This document shows positions 35,101-47,262 of a stretch of DNA of 64,000 bases, in pieces. A program made the position numbers and the translations under genes. The DNA is from Sipunculus nudus (lineage: Eukaryota > Annelida > Sipuncula > Golfingiida > Sipunculidae), in contig CM049320.1 of assembly GCA_026874595.1 (NCBI GenBank), positions 20,907,714 through 20,971,713 of the forward strand, written 5' to 3'. Every line of letters starts with the position of its first letter. The first letter of the stretch is position 1. Below the pieces are notes generated by a model, which ran no database searches, had not been told where the DNA came from, and worked only from the letters and a program-made list of their open reading frames with translations.

Positions 35101-36466
35101 CCTACCTACACACACACACGGACACGCACACACTACGCTCGTTTATCAAACCGGCATAGTACGTCGATGTGCGTTCAAATAAAAGCAAAGTTCGCCAAAT
35201 CCAACATTTACACTTAACGTTTGGTGACGTGGGATTTGCAAATGGAGCATGTATGATAGGTGTATACCAGTATAGCTACTCTGAGTATATTTATTTCTTC
35301 AAGTCACAACTATATATCCGGATTTTGTTCGTGTAGAAACAAAATTATGCATTCAATGTGAAACCGAAACTAGATACTAGTATATGCAAACGCCAAGCGA
35401 TCACTGGAATTACCTCAAATTACCTTAAAACTAGAACTTTAAATTGTGATTCATTTTAAATTTTTTTTCAACAAAAAGAGCACTTTTTAGATATTGACAT
35501 GTAGTTTAATATAAATCAACTAAAAATTAATACTGGGTGCTTAAAATAGTGTATCTTTTCAAAATTATTATTATTTTATATGTTACAAAATCATGTTAAA
35601 ATGATAGAAAAGATAATAAAAATATGCAGGAAATCAGAAAGAACACTGTACCCAGGTTTAAAACAATATATAGACCTATTTTATGTTAAGCGGCTTATAC
35701 TGAATTTTAAAACAACTTTTGGATTGATTTTGGATAAAGGGGTTTTTTTTGCAAGGTTTGCTACTTAAATAACGACAAGAGGTGAAACAGTTGTGTGTCA
35801 CTCGGATCAACGATAATAACCAACTATGAATACCCTAGATAAATTAACTACAGTGTGGAACTGTTAAACACACATTCACATATCATCAGCTATTCATATA
35901 TAACCCAAACGAGCCCCCCCCCCCCCCGACACTTGCGTGGCAGTCCTCCTCTTGCTGTCTCTGGCGTTAATTACTTGAGACAATGAATTTCGCACCTGTT
36001 GTACAGGTAGACGCGGCGACCTCCTTCAAAGCAGTCCCGAAAAATAGAAGTCTTTATTTTTTTGTAAAGTTGTAGGTGAATTCTTGTTCATGTTCAACGC
36101 TGCCTTCTCGCCAGGATAAGCAGATATAATGTATTAACCCTAATTTAAAAAAGGTGTGCACTGGTGTTTCACGGATGCTTTTTTAGCCTACCTGAATATA
36201 CAGCTAGCTACTGAATCTCTGTTATATGTTAGCAGGGTATATTTTGTTGTCGTGAGATCTAGTAAAATAAATAAAAAAATATAATAACGCAGTGCAAAAT
36301 GTGATCTGCACCTGTTTTTTTTTCATTTTCCTGATCTATGACCCATGGAGGTTACAATATACATTAATGTAACCTTCTTGTTTGAACCTGCAACTTGCAT
36401 CTATTGAAAGTGAAATATATTTTATTGGAAATATGCATCATATATCCCTTACTTCAGTATGACACA

Positions 36467-36555
<89 letters not shown>

Positions 36556-38079
36556 ACGATTAGTATTGGGCACGAAACTAAGGTGATTATACCGGTTGCT
36601 TTTTATTCAGTGAAAAAATGAAAAAGTGCAAACTGATGTGGCAGATACACTATTTATTTTAGTTTTTATACATACTTTTCATTTGTTTTTTGTTAGTCTC
36701 TAATGGACTAGTCTTATTTCTTATGGATGATCACTTATTTTAGCATCTCTACTGTTTACTCTTATTCGCTGTCTTTTATATTTATGCTCTGGTATTAATG
36801 ATGCTAGTGATAGTGGTCGGTAATAATAGCATGTGGCTAATGTTTACTGTATGTATACACTGACCTTTAATAAAACTAATATTGCATTGTATTGTTTTTT
36901 TTGTATTGGGGGGGGGGGGGACGAATATTAGTGTCAATCGTCGCCAAAAGATGTCGCTAGGCGATAAAGAAAAGATCTATGGACCTGTTTTAGAATCATC
37001 TACATCTATGTTACAGACATGTTTAAAGGACAGCACCGAGGCCATCAACAGTCAGTGTGACAGTATTATCCAGGAGATCGAGTCAAAGCGGGAGTTTTTC
37101 CTGACCGACCTGGAGTACGACAAGCGGTATAAAGGCGAGGCCTATAAAAACCAGCTGGAGGAGCTCAAAAAACGCTCCGTCACCATGAAGAGCGTGATTG
37201 GCTACGCCAAGGAGGTCCTCAACGAATCAGATCATATCTGCTTCTTACAGATAGCCAATAGCGTCTCAGAAAAGTAAGTGGTCTTAGGCCAACACAAAAT
37301 AAATAAAAGGTATGGTTCTCAGGCACCGCCCGCGTCAATATTAAACCCCCCCCCCCCCGCATAAAAAATTTGATTATGATTTTTATCTTTCAATAAGATA
37401 AAATAATACAATTTTGATCAGATTCCCTTCGTAATGTAGTACTTTTGTTTAGCAAAACAGTCTTGTTATTTTCATAATTTTCACTAATCATATAACATTT
37501 TTATCAAAACATACCAAAAATGCTAAAAAATAAAATATCGCCCGCACTGTTTTCTGCAATAAAGTGCCTGAGAACCAAACCCTTTTTTTATTTTTCCTTA
37601 ATTGATCTTAATAATCTTAATAAGCATAACATACTGTCGGGTTTATTTTTAGAAATTGTCCGTTCTCTAAAAATTTGAACAGAGATGACACTTTTTCTTC
37701 TGTCACACTTTGGTTAACTCTTTTTGCCTTTCTGCGTGATGTTTACATGTAGACTGATATATATGTAAATATATCTACAAGTGGTAATTTAGGTTTTTTT
37801 TTATTATTGAAAAGGAACCAGGTTAAGATTTTTCTGTACGTCGAACACCCATTGAAGCTGACACAAGTAAAGCAAGGTTCTCGATAATGTAAAGTTTATA
37901 TTACCCAGAAAGAGTTTTCTAGCAATTTGGGAATGATATATGAAATGTATATATTTATTTTTGGTTTAAAATATGTCCATGAACCTGTCATTAGTTTATT
38001 GAGTGGCATGAGCAGTTAATCACTTTTACAAAAACACACTGTTGTATTATATTATTTCTCAATAAAAGATTATTTTTCA

Positions 38080-38148
<69 letters not shown>

Positions 38149-41100
38149 ACGGAACCTAATATAAACAGATCACGTATGCGTGATGAACACAATTTTTGTA
38201 ATGGAGATAAAAAAATTAAAAACAATCAGATTCTGTAACACTTGGCAGCGTGAAATATCTAGGGGAATGAATAAAGAAGTCAGTGTTTTTTTGTTAACAA
38301 ATAACTATAATTTATTCTTAAAACAACCTTAACATTACAATACACTAAATCAATACAATTATACAGTAAAACAGCGGTATAACAACAAATCAATACAATC
38401 ACACAGTAAAATAAACTATGTGCTCAGTACCTGGATACCAACACCGTCACAACGATAAGTTCTTTTAAATGTCTATGCCGGATGAAAAGTCCACACCAAT
38501 CCTCTCGGAGAATAACAGTCCAATGTAAAGCTCTTGAAACAATCCAGAAAGTAAACTTGAGGCAGGCAGCATTAAATTGTATAGAGTTAGTAACAGTAGA
38601 ATCCCTGAAATTACTGCATAATCGGACAGGTACCACAAACTGACATACACACGTCTGTGTCCGCTGGAATCTTCTTTAACCTCTTTCTGCTCTAAAACAC
38701 AGCCCTCTATTTATAACTTCTCGCCCCAAGCCGAGAATTTTCCACTTCTCGAACAGTCTAAGGATCTAACACAATACACAGGAAACACGTGTTACAGGAA
38801 TCATCTAGAAGAACATCGCTGTTTGTGTCTCTACATATTAGGGTCCACACGTGACCTCGGCCAGGTGAGAAAGCCCCAAGCTAGCAAGACGAGAGTTCAG
38901 CCAGTAACATAGAGTGCAACAAGCGGCCCGGGAGGGCGCCACAACATGAGTTACGCCCGTGTCACACAATAAAAAGAGCACCTGTTAGGTAGAAAAAAGA
39001 TTGGTATGGTTCTCAGGCACTTTTTTTTCAGAAATCGGTGCGGGCGGGAGGTATTTTATTTTTTTTCCCTTTTTTTGAATGCTCCGATAAAATGTCATAT
39101 GATCAGTGAAAAGCATAAAAATAATCAATTTTTTTTATAAACAGGTAAAAGCACTACATAAATTGTATTATTTATCAACTTGAAAGATAAAAATCAAAAT
39201 AAACATTTTTGATGCGGGGGTTAAAAATTGACGCGGGCGGTGCCTGAGAACCACACCTTTTATTTTTTGTTGGCTAACAATATATAAGATAATAAAAATA
39301 ATAATAATAACAATAATAACAATAATAATAATAATAATAAAAGCACTACTAATAGTTATACTAGTAATTATTATAAAAAAATTGTAATAATTGTTTATAG
39401 ACTTGAGAAGAATCTGGTTGATCGGGCCGAGCTGGGTAACATGTCTATCGGACCACAGAACCTGCGTCACCGAGTGGTAGATCTAAGGAAGGAGCGCGCC
39501 ATCTGTCGGGATATGGGGTACCTTACAGGTGTGGCCACAGTTCATTCAGAGGCAGTCATGCTAACACATCGAATAAATAAAATAATTTTTGAGTATACGC
39601 AGTTTGATATCGGTTTGTATCAGTCCTGAACCTAAATTATAAATATGTCATTTCTGATATTCCAAACTTATTCGATTTATTAGTTTTATTAATAAAGAGC
39701 ATTGCATGGATGCACGTGTTATGTAAAACACGTTAGAATTCAGCAGTTAAAAAGCAGGATTACCATATCATTGTCCTCGTCTGTCCTTCGTGGGATCTGT
39801 AGGTTCAAATACTTTATGATAATGCAACATCCTTTATTGCAGTTTTGTAGTAGCTATTCCTCTTGAGATTTATGAAACGCATTGGCCAGTTGTGTGATAT
39901 TTTTTCCTTTTCACTGTTAAAATAACCAAAGATATATTGAGTGTTTCATCATCATCTAGGAAGCTCATTATGATTATACTGATTTACATTAATTGCCCCG
40001 TCCCCCTACCACCATATTGAACACGGATTGGGTACTGGTGGCAGCATACAAACATATATTTGCAGTGCTCCAACCCTTGATACCGGTACATGTGTAATTT
40101 CTAACATATACAATTGGACCTACAGTGATCCACACGCTATATATATACAAACAAAATATTTCCAGGGTAGCGTTGCAATTTTCAATGCATTATTTACTAT
40201 TGAAATTAATAGGAAAATGCTTAATATGTTGCTCCATATTACAAAATTAAAAAAAAAGTTTTCTTAACTATCCATTAGACCTAAATAACGCACCTTCCCT
40301 TGGTCAAGGGTGATGTTCATAAATATACAATCGGTTTTCCTATGGTGCAGGATAACTTAATGTTTCTTTCAACATGCACGCGGCCGCCTCTAAATCCGTC
40401 CCTGCTGCACATGTACAAAGTTAAGCGCTTGGTACTGTACTTGTATATCTAGTACTTACCGTATCTAGTTAAGCCCACGATACTGTGTTTGTATATCTTG
40501 TACTTTCCTATGTTAACAGTGCCGGTGATACCAGTGATAGACGAGTCACGGTGTGCCCGGTCCACTACCAGTGTTGTCATCGCTCTGTGTGTGCCGGACA
40601 ACGACCAGGACGTCATCAACGGGTATAAAGTGTACTACTGCGCCGAGGAACAGAAAGCCGAGGAGGAATGCGTGAGTACATGAAGCATTTGTGAAAATTG
40701 CATCGACCTTCGACTTTATGGATTGGTCAAAATATGAAAAATCCTCGATAAATTGCAAGGAACTGGTTTTTGATGATTTTCTGTAATATAGGATCCGTTT
40801 GGCAATACATGTTTATCAAAGGTTACTAAAATTTTAGTTCTGGAAAGTTGTTTTTTTCTAAAATACCTTGTTGAAGAACTTAAAATGGATATACATCATT
40901 TATTTTTCATCACAGAGTAATTTTGTTATATACTTCTAGGATTTTGGGATCCAGAAATCCATTGGAATCAATGTAAACATCTCTCGTGTCATGATACTGC
41001 CAAATCCAAGATGGCATCAAAAGTGGCTACTTTATACAGGGCCCGTGGTAGTGTACACGTACAATAACGCACCCAACCTTCTGCTGTGCAGAGACAGGTG

Positions 41101-43737
41101 GCGCTGGTTGTGCCCTTTCTTTGTCTCGTGCCAGTTGCGGTAGTCTTGCACACCTCTTGCGCAGTGCTTATACACTGCACTCGTTCTTTCTCGTTAACCG
41201 CTACTTTGTGTAGCAATTATTTTACGGTTTCTGCACTAGAGCCTGCACAGGGCAGACATTTTTTATCAAACCGATGAGTGCGTGGTATCGCATTATGCTT
41301 CAAACCGATGAATGTGGGGTGTCGCTGGTTTAAAATGTGGAGGTGGATACACAATGCGATACCATTGTCATTATTGCTCTGATTACAATTATTTGTCCTG
41401 TGCCAGCAATGGTAGAGAAACCCGAGAAATCTTGCTATACAACGCAGGGGTCAAAGCGAAGGAAATATATATTTAATCAATACTACAGTGTATAACCGCT
41501 TCACAAGGAGTGTTGTTTTGTCCCGTTTGCAGCCATTTCATTCAACCTTTCTCCATCGACAGTTGCCTCTGTTGATTTGATCGAGCCATAAAAAATAATC
41601 CCAGTGTGGCTTGGCAAAACGACTTCCCCCATACTTTATCTAATTTGTTTAAGATCATGTTACTCTTAGCTATTAGAAACTTATTGATTTGATCTTATAT
41701 TAATTCATAGCAGTAAACTTCAACTGTTAACACCATGACCACATTGGTTACAGAGACATTTCATGGTTTGTCTCGGTTTAGTACGTTTGCTATAACAAGT
41801 GCTCTCACGCCAGTAGCACAAACGTCCGTCTCCTCTGATAATTTTTTTTATAATGAATGGAGAATATTTCATTGACGACTTCAGTCCTAAATATTTATCC
41901 AGACGCGGAAGCGTTTTAGATACTCGGTTGGAGAAACTGTTACCAGTTTGGTCCCTGCTGATGATAGGGAAAATCTTTATACAATTTAATATTTCATATC
42001 CAGATGGCGCCCCTGCATTTACCAGACTGGCATTGCACTTCCATGATCTATATTCGAAACACTGTCATGACAAAAGTAAAAAAATTCAATTGAATATATT
42101 TATTTTTTATAAGGATATGATGCTGTTCAAAACGCCTTTGGAGGAGCGGAAGTACACAAGGGGTGCTGTGACCGGAAACGCGGTATGTCTGATCCACGAC
42201 GACCTTCAGGCCAGTACGGACTACTTCTTTCAGGTGCGCGCCTTCAACTCCGCGGGGGAGAGTGCAAGCTCTCCGGTGGTCAGACTAACCACTCTGCAGG
42301 AGAATGAAGACTCAGACACTCTCCAAAGTGAGTTCATTTTAAAAGTTAATCAAAGTTTCTGCTTAAAGGGGTTTATTCCGATACCTGACGTCTGTTAACT
42401 TTAGATAATCCCTTGAACCTTATATAAAAATAAGCCAGAAAACACCGATCCCACTGCACACAGGCATTTCGTTTTGTTTATATCAGAGTGCTTAGGACCT
42501 GTGGCGGACCCGCAAAAATAATCCTTCCACACTTAACTCCGACATCTGGCGGCAAATCAGATGAACTAGAGTTTTGCAAAGGGTGTTTTTGCAACTGGTG
42601 ACTTTTCAACCTCCCCGAATATGTAACCAACCTCTTCGAAATACATGGTTTTCTTTTTGTCATCATTAGGCGCATTAACCGTGGTTACTAACAGCTTGTA
42701 GATGAACAGACTCACACGTCCATGGCAGTGGCGTTATGAGCTTTTCTTCACAGGGATTACCTTTATTTCATTAATATGTTAGCAGAGTATGTAAAAAAAT
42801 ACATAAATTCTGCAGAAAAGTTAGGCGAATAGTGGCTTAAATTAACACCTGTACCCTTTCTTATTATGCAGTTGTATTTTATTCAGACCCCTGTTCACAT
42901 GGTTTGCCTGCATTTGTTTTATTTTTATAATTTGTTCTCTTCTCTGCAATCCGCTTTGTGTCTCTAAAATTTGAAAAGGAAAGCAATGTTCAGGCCCCAT
43001 GGGAATGAAAAATAAATTAATTGGAGCCAAGTAAAATGGCACCTACCGGAATTTATAAGATAATTACCGCTCAATCCGGGCGAGAAATTTGGAATGGACT
43101 TTATTTAGGTCTAAGAACTGACTTAGGAGTCTGTCTTAATGAGTTCGAGTCAAATATCTGATATTAATTAAAATATATCAAAATCATAATAAGATCAATC
43201 AGTATAAGAAAAGACAAACTTTCTACAGACCGACATTCTCATTTTTTTTTAAAATATGTATATATTAAGTGATCCCAGACAAGTATGGTTTGTAAAATAT
43301 TAAGGAAAATTTTAAAAAATGCTTAAACATGCTCATTTGACAGTTCTAATGGCTTAGATGGAATTAGGAATGTCTATAATTAGCTGCCAAAGCTTGTAAG
43401 ATTTGCAAAATCTATAGGCATCTTTGATTAATTTGATGTTGTAGAGCCCAGCATTACGGAGTCGATGTGTCGCTGCTACACCACATCTATTCAGGTGTAC
43501 AGCACGAGTCCAGTGGAGAGCGGGGAGGACTCCGACATCAGCTACTTCCTGATGTACCGGGAGGCTGGCGGACAGAAGATCTGGAAGAGCATCTCTCTGT
43601 ACCGGCGTCTGGACCACCGGGTGTTCGGACTGGAGCCTGACACGCTGTTTGACTTTGTCATCATGGCGCTGGACCCGTCCGGAAAATGTCAGGTGTCCAA
43701 CCAAGTGTCGTACCGGACCGAAAGGGCAGCTTATTAA
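32153..43737 (+). CDS. TRIM E3 ligase: RING, 2 B-boxes, coiled coil, 2 FN3
   Basis: Seven coding exons: 32153-32737, 33844-33939, 36951-37273, 39401-39528, 40520-40671, 42114-42327, 43445-43737. All junctions are GT-AG and phases agree; 596 aa. RING C3HC4 at residues 10-48 (CPVC, CSH, CRAC, CPIC); B-box 1 from C95 to H134; B-box 2 from C150 to H182; coiled coil in exons 2-3; a COS-like block (KEVLNESDHICFLQIANSVS ... ERAICRDMGYLT) as in MID/TRIM9-type class I TRIMs; FN3 in exons 5-6 (about 378-493, VRAFNSAGESASSPVVRLTT); a second FN3-like module in exon 7 (about 500-592, LEPDTLFDFVIMALDPSG). Class I relatives usually end in SPRY; none is present and a stop follows FN3-2. Likely a ubiquitin ligase acting with microtubules (COS box), by family. 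The exon 3 start could be 36951 or 36975; a poly(G) run lies just upstream. An acceptor at 32139-32140 implies a 5'UTR exon. Confidence 0.88.
35085..35130. repeat. (CA)n-type simple repeat
   Basis: Interrupted CA/CACCTA tract in TRIM intron 2. Confidence 0.85.
36469..36551. repeat. (TA)n microsatellite
   Basis: About 83 bp of TA with one G interruption, 400 bp upstream of TRIM exon 3. Confidence 0.95.
37304..37590 (+). mobile_element. MITE family GGTATGG, copy 2
   Basis: Ends TAAAAGGTATGGTTCTCAGGCAC and GTGCCTGAGAACCAAACCC. It starts only 30 bp past the TRIM exon 3 donor (37274), in intron 3. A poly(C) tract interrupts the left arm. Confidence 0.8.
38082..38144. repeat. (TA)n microsatellite
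   Basis: About 63 bp of TA in TRIM intron 3, immediately before the block at 38145. Confidence 0.95.
38145..38968. mobile_element. Possible solo LTR
   Basis: An 820-bp block that begins TGTTACGGAACC and ends CGCCCGTGTCACACA, so TG...CA ends with partly inverted tips. It contains a TATTTATA box-like site (about 38708) and is followed by AATAAAA. Different in base composition from surrounding intron (GC-richer). No target duplication could be shown because the left flank is (TA)n. Could also be an unrelated DNA element. Confidence 0.3.
39002..39263 (-). mobile_element. MITE family GGTATGG, copy 3 (inverted)
   Basis: Ends GGTATGGTTCTCAGGCAC and GCGGTGCCTGAGAACCACACC; the CGCGGGCGG/GATGCGGGGG side is on the right, so it is inverted relative to the other four copies. 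It lies in the same TRIM intron as copy 2. Confidence 0.8.
41266..41364. repeat. Inverted repeat in TRIM intron 5
   Basis: TGGTATCGCATT (41283-41294) and AATGCGATACCA (41353-41364) are perfect 12-bp inverted copies. Between and beside them TCAAACCGATGA occurs twice in direct order. Probably part of an unrecognised small element. Confidence 0.55.
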
Positions 43738-44639
43738 TATATACCTATTTGAAGAAGCGGTGTCACTCCATGTATCTGCAAATGCGTAGCTCGTAATGCG
43801 TGACTTTAGCTAAAACCACATTCCTCTTTCCAGGTATGAACTACTTCTGTATACACATGTGGGTACACGCTTCTCATGCGGAACCGAAAAAACAGAATAC
43901 ATCGAAACCAATTTAGATGGCATTCGGATTATACAGTTTACAAAATATAGCCACATTTCTTATAGAAGAGCTGAAGAGTTTTACTTCCGGGTGCAGATTA
44001 AATGTTTTGCTATAATCAATTAACAGTAACTGCAGACTTGCCAAAGTAGCTTACCAAAGTATATGGGCTTATTAAGTGGATAGCTTCAATGGGCACATTC
44101 ATCATTAATTTTGAACAGGCGCGTCTTAGCGGCCAGTCAAATCAAATTCTGTTCTCACGATAATTTTATGTTGTAGTTGAAACAAAATTTTGCGGATACA
44201 TGGAAGCACAAGTCACCCCCTTAATATCAACGCAATTCACAATTCTCATGCGATAGCAACCGTCATTTTGGGGTGGACCTCTAGATACCTAAATTAATTA
44301 TGCACTAATAAATGACAGCAAAAGCAAAAAGGTGCAGTCGCGTCAAAGGAAACGGGACACTTTCAACTTTTTTATATACGAGGTTGCTTACCAGAATTTG
44401 TCTGTATTTGTTTACACAAAGTGATAGAACATTCAGTGGGCATAGGCAATAGTGTCAAGTTTTAGGTGTAAACGTTTCTTATTATTTGAAGTGTGTTATT
44501 TATAGTTTGTTTGTTAAAGTAATATTTGATATTTAATTATGTGGGCATTATAGTGAAACGCCTATTAAAACATACTTGTTAAATGATATTTATTGTTTTT
44601 ATATATTAGGGGAAGTGATTAACGTTTTAATATGCATAT
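43738..44639. other. TRIM 3' UTR region
   Basis: No further coding exon, and no SPRY domain. Candidate poly(A) signals AATAAA at 44307-44312 and 44910-44915. Confidence 0.4.
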
Positions 44640-44646
44640 ATATATA

Positions 44647-44710
<64 letters not shown>
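44640..44710. repeat. (TA)n microsatellite
   Basis: About 70 bp of TA downstream of the TRIM gene. Confidence 0.95.
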
Positions 44711-44713
<3 letters not shown>

Positions 44714-47173
44714 TAGTATATCAAGGAGTCTTCATGGGACTGGAACTCCAACTCCGGGAAGCCCTGCATTCAAGACGCGGGTCCATTTACGCGTATGTGC
44801 CCCGGTCAGGTACACCCACGCCACGTTTCATGATGCAGCATGCATGGCTGTCGGGTCTGACTGACGCAGTGCGCTGAAGCTGTCATATTAAATTCCTTGT
44901 ATACTAGTTAATAAACGCTACATTTGTCTGGAATTTTCTAATGTTTTTCATAGTGTTATTACAACCAGGAGCCCTAGGAAAACCTGACCGCAGTCGTTTT
45001 GAATTGTTTCAGCTTGCGACAGGAGCTAAGAGATAAACCTCATACCACGTTATGCTTGTATATTTTAAAAATAAATACCTGTTACTACCTTTGGTTTCTG
45101 ACTTTCTCACATGCGCGCAAACGGTGTACGGCCAAGCATATCACGGTTACTAGAGTGCTGTGGAATGTTGAACCATAGCTACATGGAAAGTAGCCTTCAG
45201 TTTGATTTGTGGAGAAAATGTTTTATCGTCATCCCCTGTCAATACATCCTGCATTTAAGTCTGGCCTAGTCAATTCAGTTGGTGAGACTTCTATAATTGC
45301 TCCTGCCGAGAGAGCCATTAATCCTGCTCCCTCTCTGTCGCAACGCTTAAGGCAGGCACTGCCACATGGCGGCAATTTATTTAACTAAGTTCTGACACGC
45401 GGAGCCTGCATGCCGTGCATCAATCAAAAGTCCCTGAATACGGGATATCGCTAATGCGGCTTCTCGTGTAGATGGAGGAGAAAAACGAATGGCTGGCGCA
45501 GCAGGAAGCCTTTTTGTGCAGACATGCGTGATTCAGCCGGACACTCATTAGCACGGACGAAACTGACTATTCCAACTCTGTTAGCTTAAATACGCTATGG
45601 ACTCTTATTAATATGATCATTGAATAAAATACGAGGATACAATTGTTTGGTACCAGAATGTACGACAAATTCAAAGCAACCTGCAAAATTTGACGTTTAT
45701 CAATGACTGAAAGACCCTGTGTAGTTTCCCTTATATCATCCCACAAGGCAGTTGATTGAAGATAAAATTCTAATGCAAACCGTGCCGAATGCAGTAATTT
45801 CTTATGTCTTTTCATGTTTCTGTATTATTGTTTAACACAGCGTAATAAATGTGATAAATAATAAGTATCAGGATGATCAGCAATTTAAAACACTATGTCC
45901 AGTGCCAACACCCCTGTGTTGAACGAATGGGCTGGTCAGACTGGAAACAAGGAGGCGCTACATGTTTGCCTGCAGTTTTTCAAGCAGGCAGTCATATACT
46001 GCCTCCACACACGATAGTATCGGTATTAGCGATATTCCGTATTCTTGAAAGATTAACGAACTGGCAGTTTTGTAAGGCAGCAAAAAGGTATATATATAAC
46101 AAATAATCTCGGCCGAGGTTTCGGTACCAACTCTCGGCAAGGACCTTGAGACAAAACTGGCGATATTCGACAGGGGTTGATTAAGTCCCCCCCCCCCCCC
46201 CCAGCACACACACACACTTTCATAAAAGAAATATCTTAAGAAAATGTATCACAATACATTTTAAACAACCCTAGCTCACGTGACCCGCCATTTGAGCCTC
46301 AATTTCCAAACTAATGACACTCGATCCCCCCTATATTTGTATCCGCCCCCGTGCGATACAAATCATTTCCCCCTCCAAGCCTTCCCCCCCCCCCCCGCGA
46401 GCATATATTTTAAAATTTCTTTGAAATGAATATTAAAATTTCACATTACAATTATTTTTTTTAAAGACAGGACCACCCATTAATTGTTCAATCAAGATAA
46501 ATTCGAATGGGAACCACCGTTACTTCAAATCGTGGACTCCATTAAAGCTTTCATGAAAATTTTTAGTCAAAACGTTGAGTTCTATTTAATCATTGTAAGG
46601 TTTAGCAAAGTAGTTACGGAAGCAGCTGCGAGGGGTGCAGGATGGTGAAAAACGAAGATGAAAAGGTTCTGGCATGGCTGGAGTGTGGGTCACAGTTGCC
46701 TGCCAAAGGTCGCCCCCCCCCCCCCCCGACATTAGCCACGGAGTACCTTACAGCAGTTGATAACTCCAATAAATACAGTTTATCAAACCATCCTTGCAGC
46801 TGATAGAGATTTAAACTGTCATTCAAAAGGAAGGTAACAGCAATTTCATTCGTTGTTCAAAGGATTTCTGATATTTAACATGGAAGATAGTTTCAAATAA
46901 TAATAAACCTACTGATTCAAAATCCCATTGGTAACTAGTTCACCAGTCAGCCGTACATTCCACACAAGGATTCATTGAACACAAACTTAAAGACTTAAAA
47001 ATACTAATAGTATGTAACACACTGGGGAGCTAGGAACTGGGAAGAACATCCTATATTACAATATTAAAAGCAAGCATACAACGTTTCCTCTTTGTTCTAT
47101 TCACCTGCATTAACACACACACAACACCTGTCAACGCAAACACTGCAATAATACAGAGTTTCAAGGATAGAGC
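44711..47173. other. Intergenic between TRIM and RPL22
   Basis: Short frames without recognisable similarity; several poly(C) runs at about 46188-46202, 46386-46396 and 46714-46727. Nothing else recognised. Confidence 0.4.
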
Positions 47174-47179
47174 TTTATT
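47174..47179 (-). terminator. Poly(A) signal of RPL22
   Basis: AATAAA on the minus strand, 84 nt past the RPL22 stop codon, giving the short 3' UTR usual for ribosomal protein mRNAs. Confidence 0.75.
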
Positions 47180-47262
47180 AACAAGATTTCAAGTCATAAA
47201 CCCAACTGAGCTGGTGATGTTGCTCACTGGGAATTAGTCTATGACACTGCCACCAGGGGGAG

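Noticed and set aside
39168-39470. Minus-strand frame with a long hydrophobic Ile run
   Set aside because: It is the translation of an (AAT/ATT)n tract and MITE copy 3, antisense to TRIM exon 4.
45567-45815. 82-codon minus-strand frame between TRIM and RPL22
   Set aside because: No recognised motif, no nearby exon partner, intergenic AT-rich DNA.
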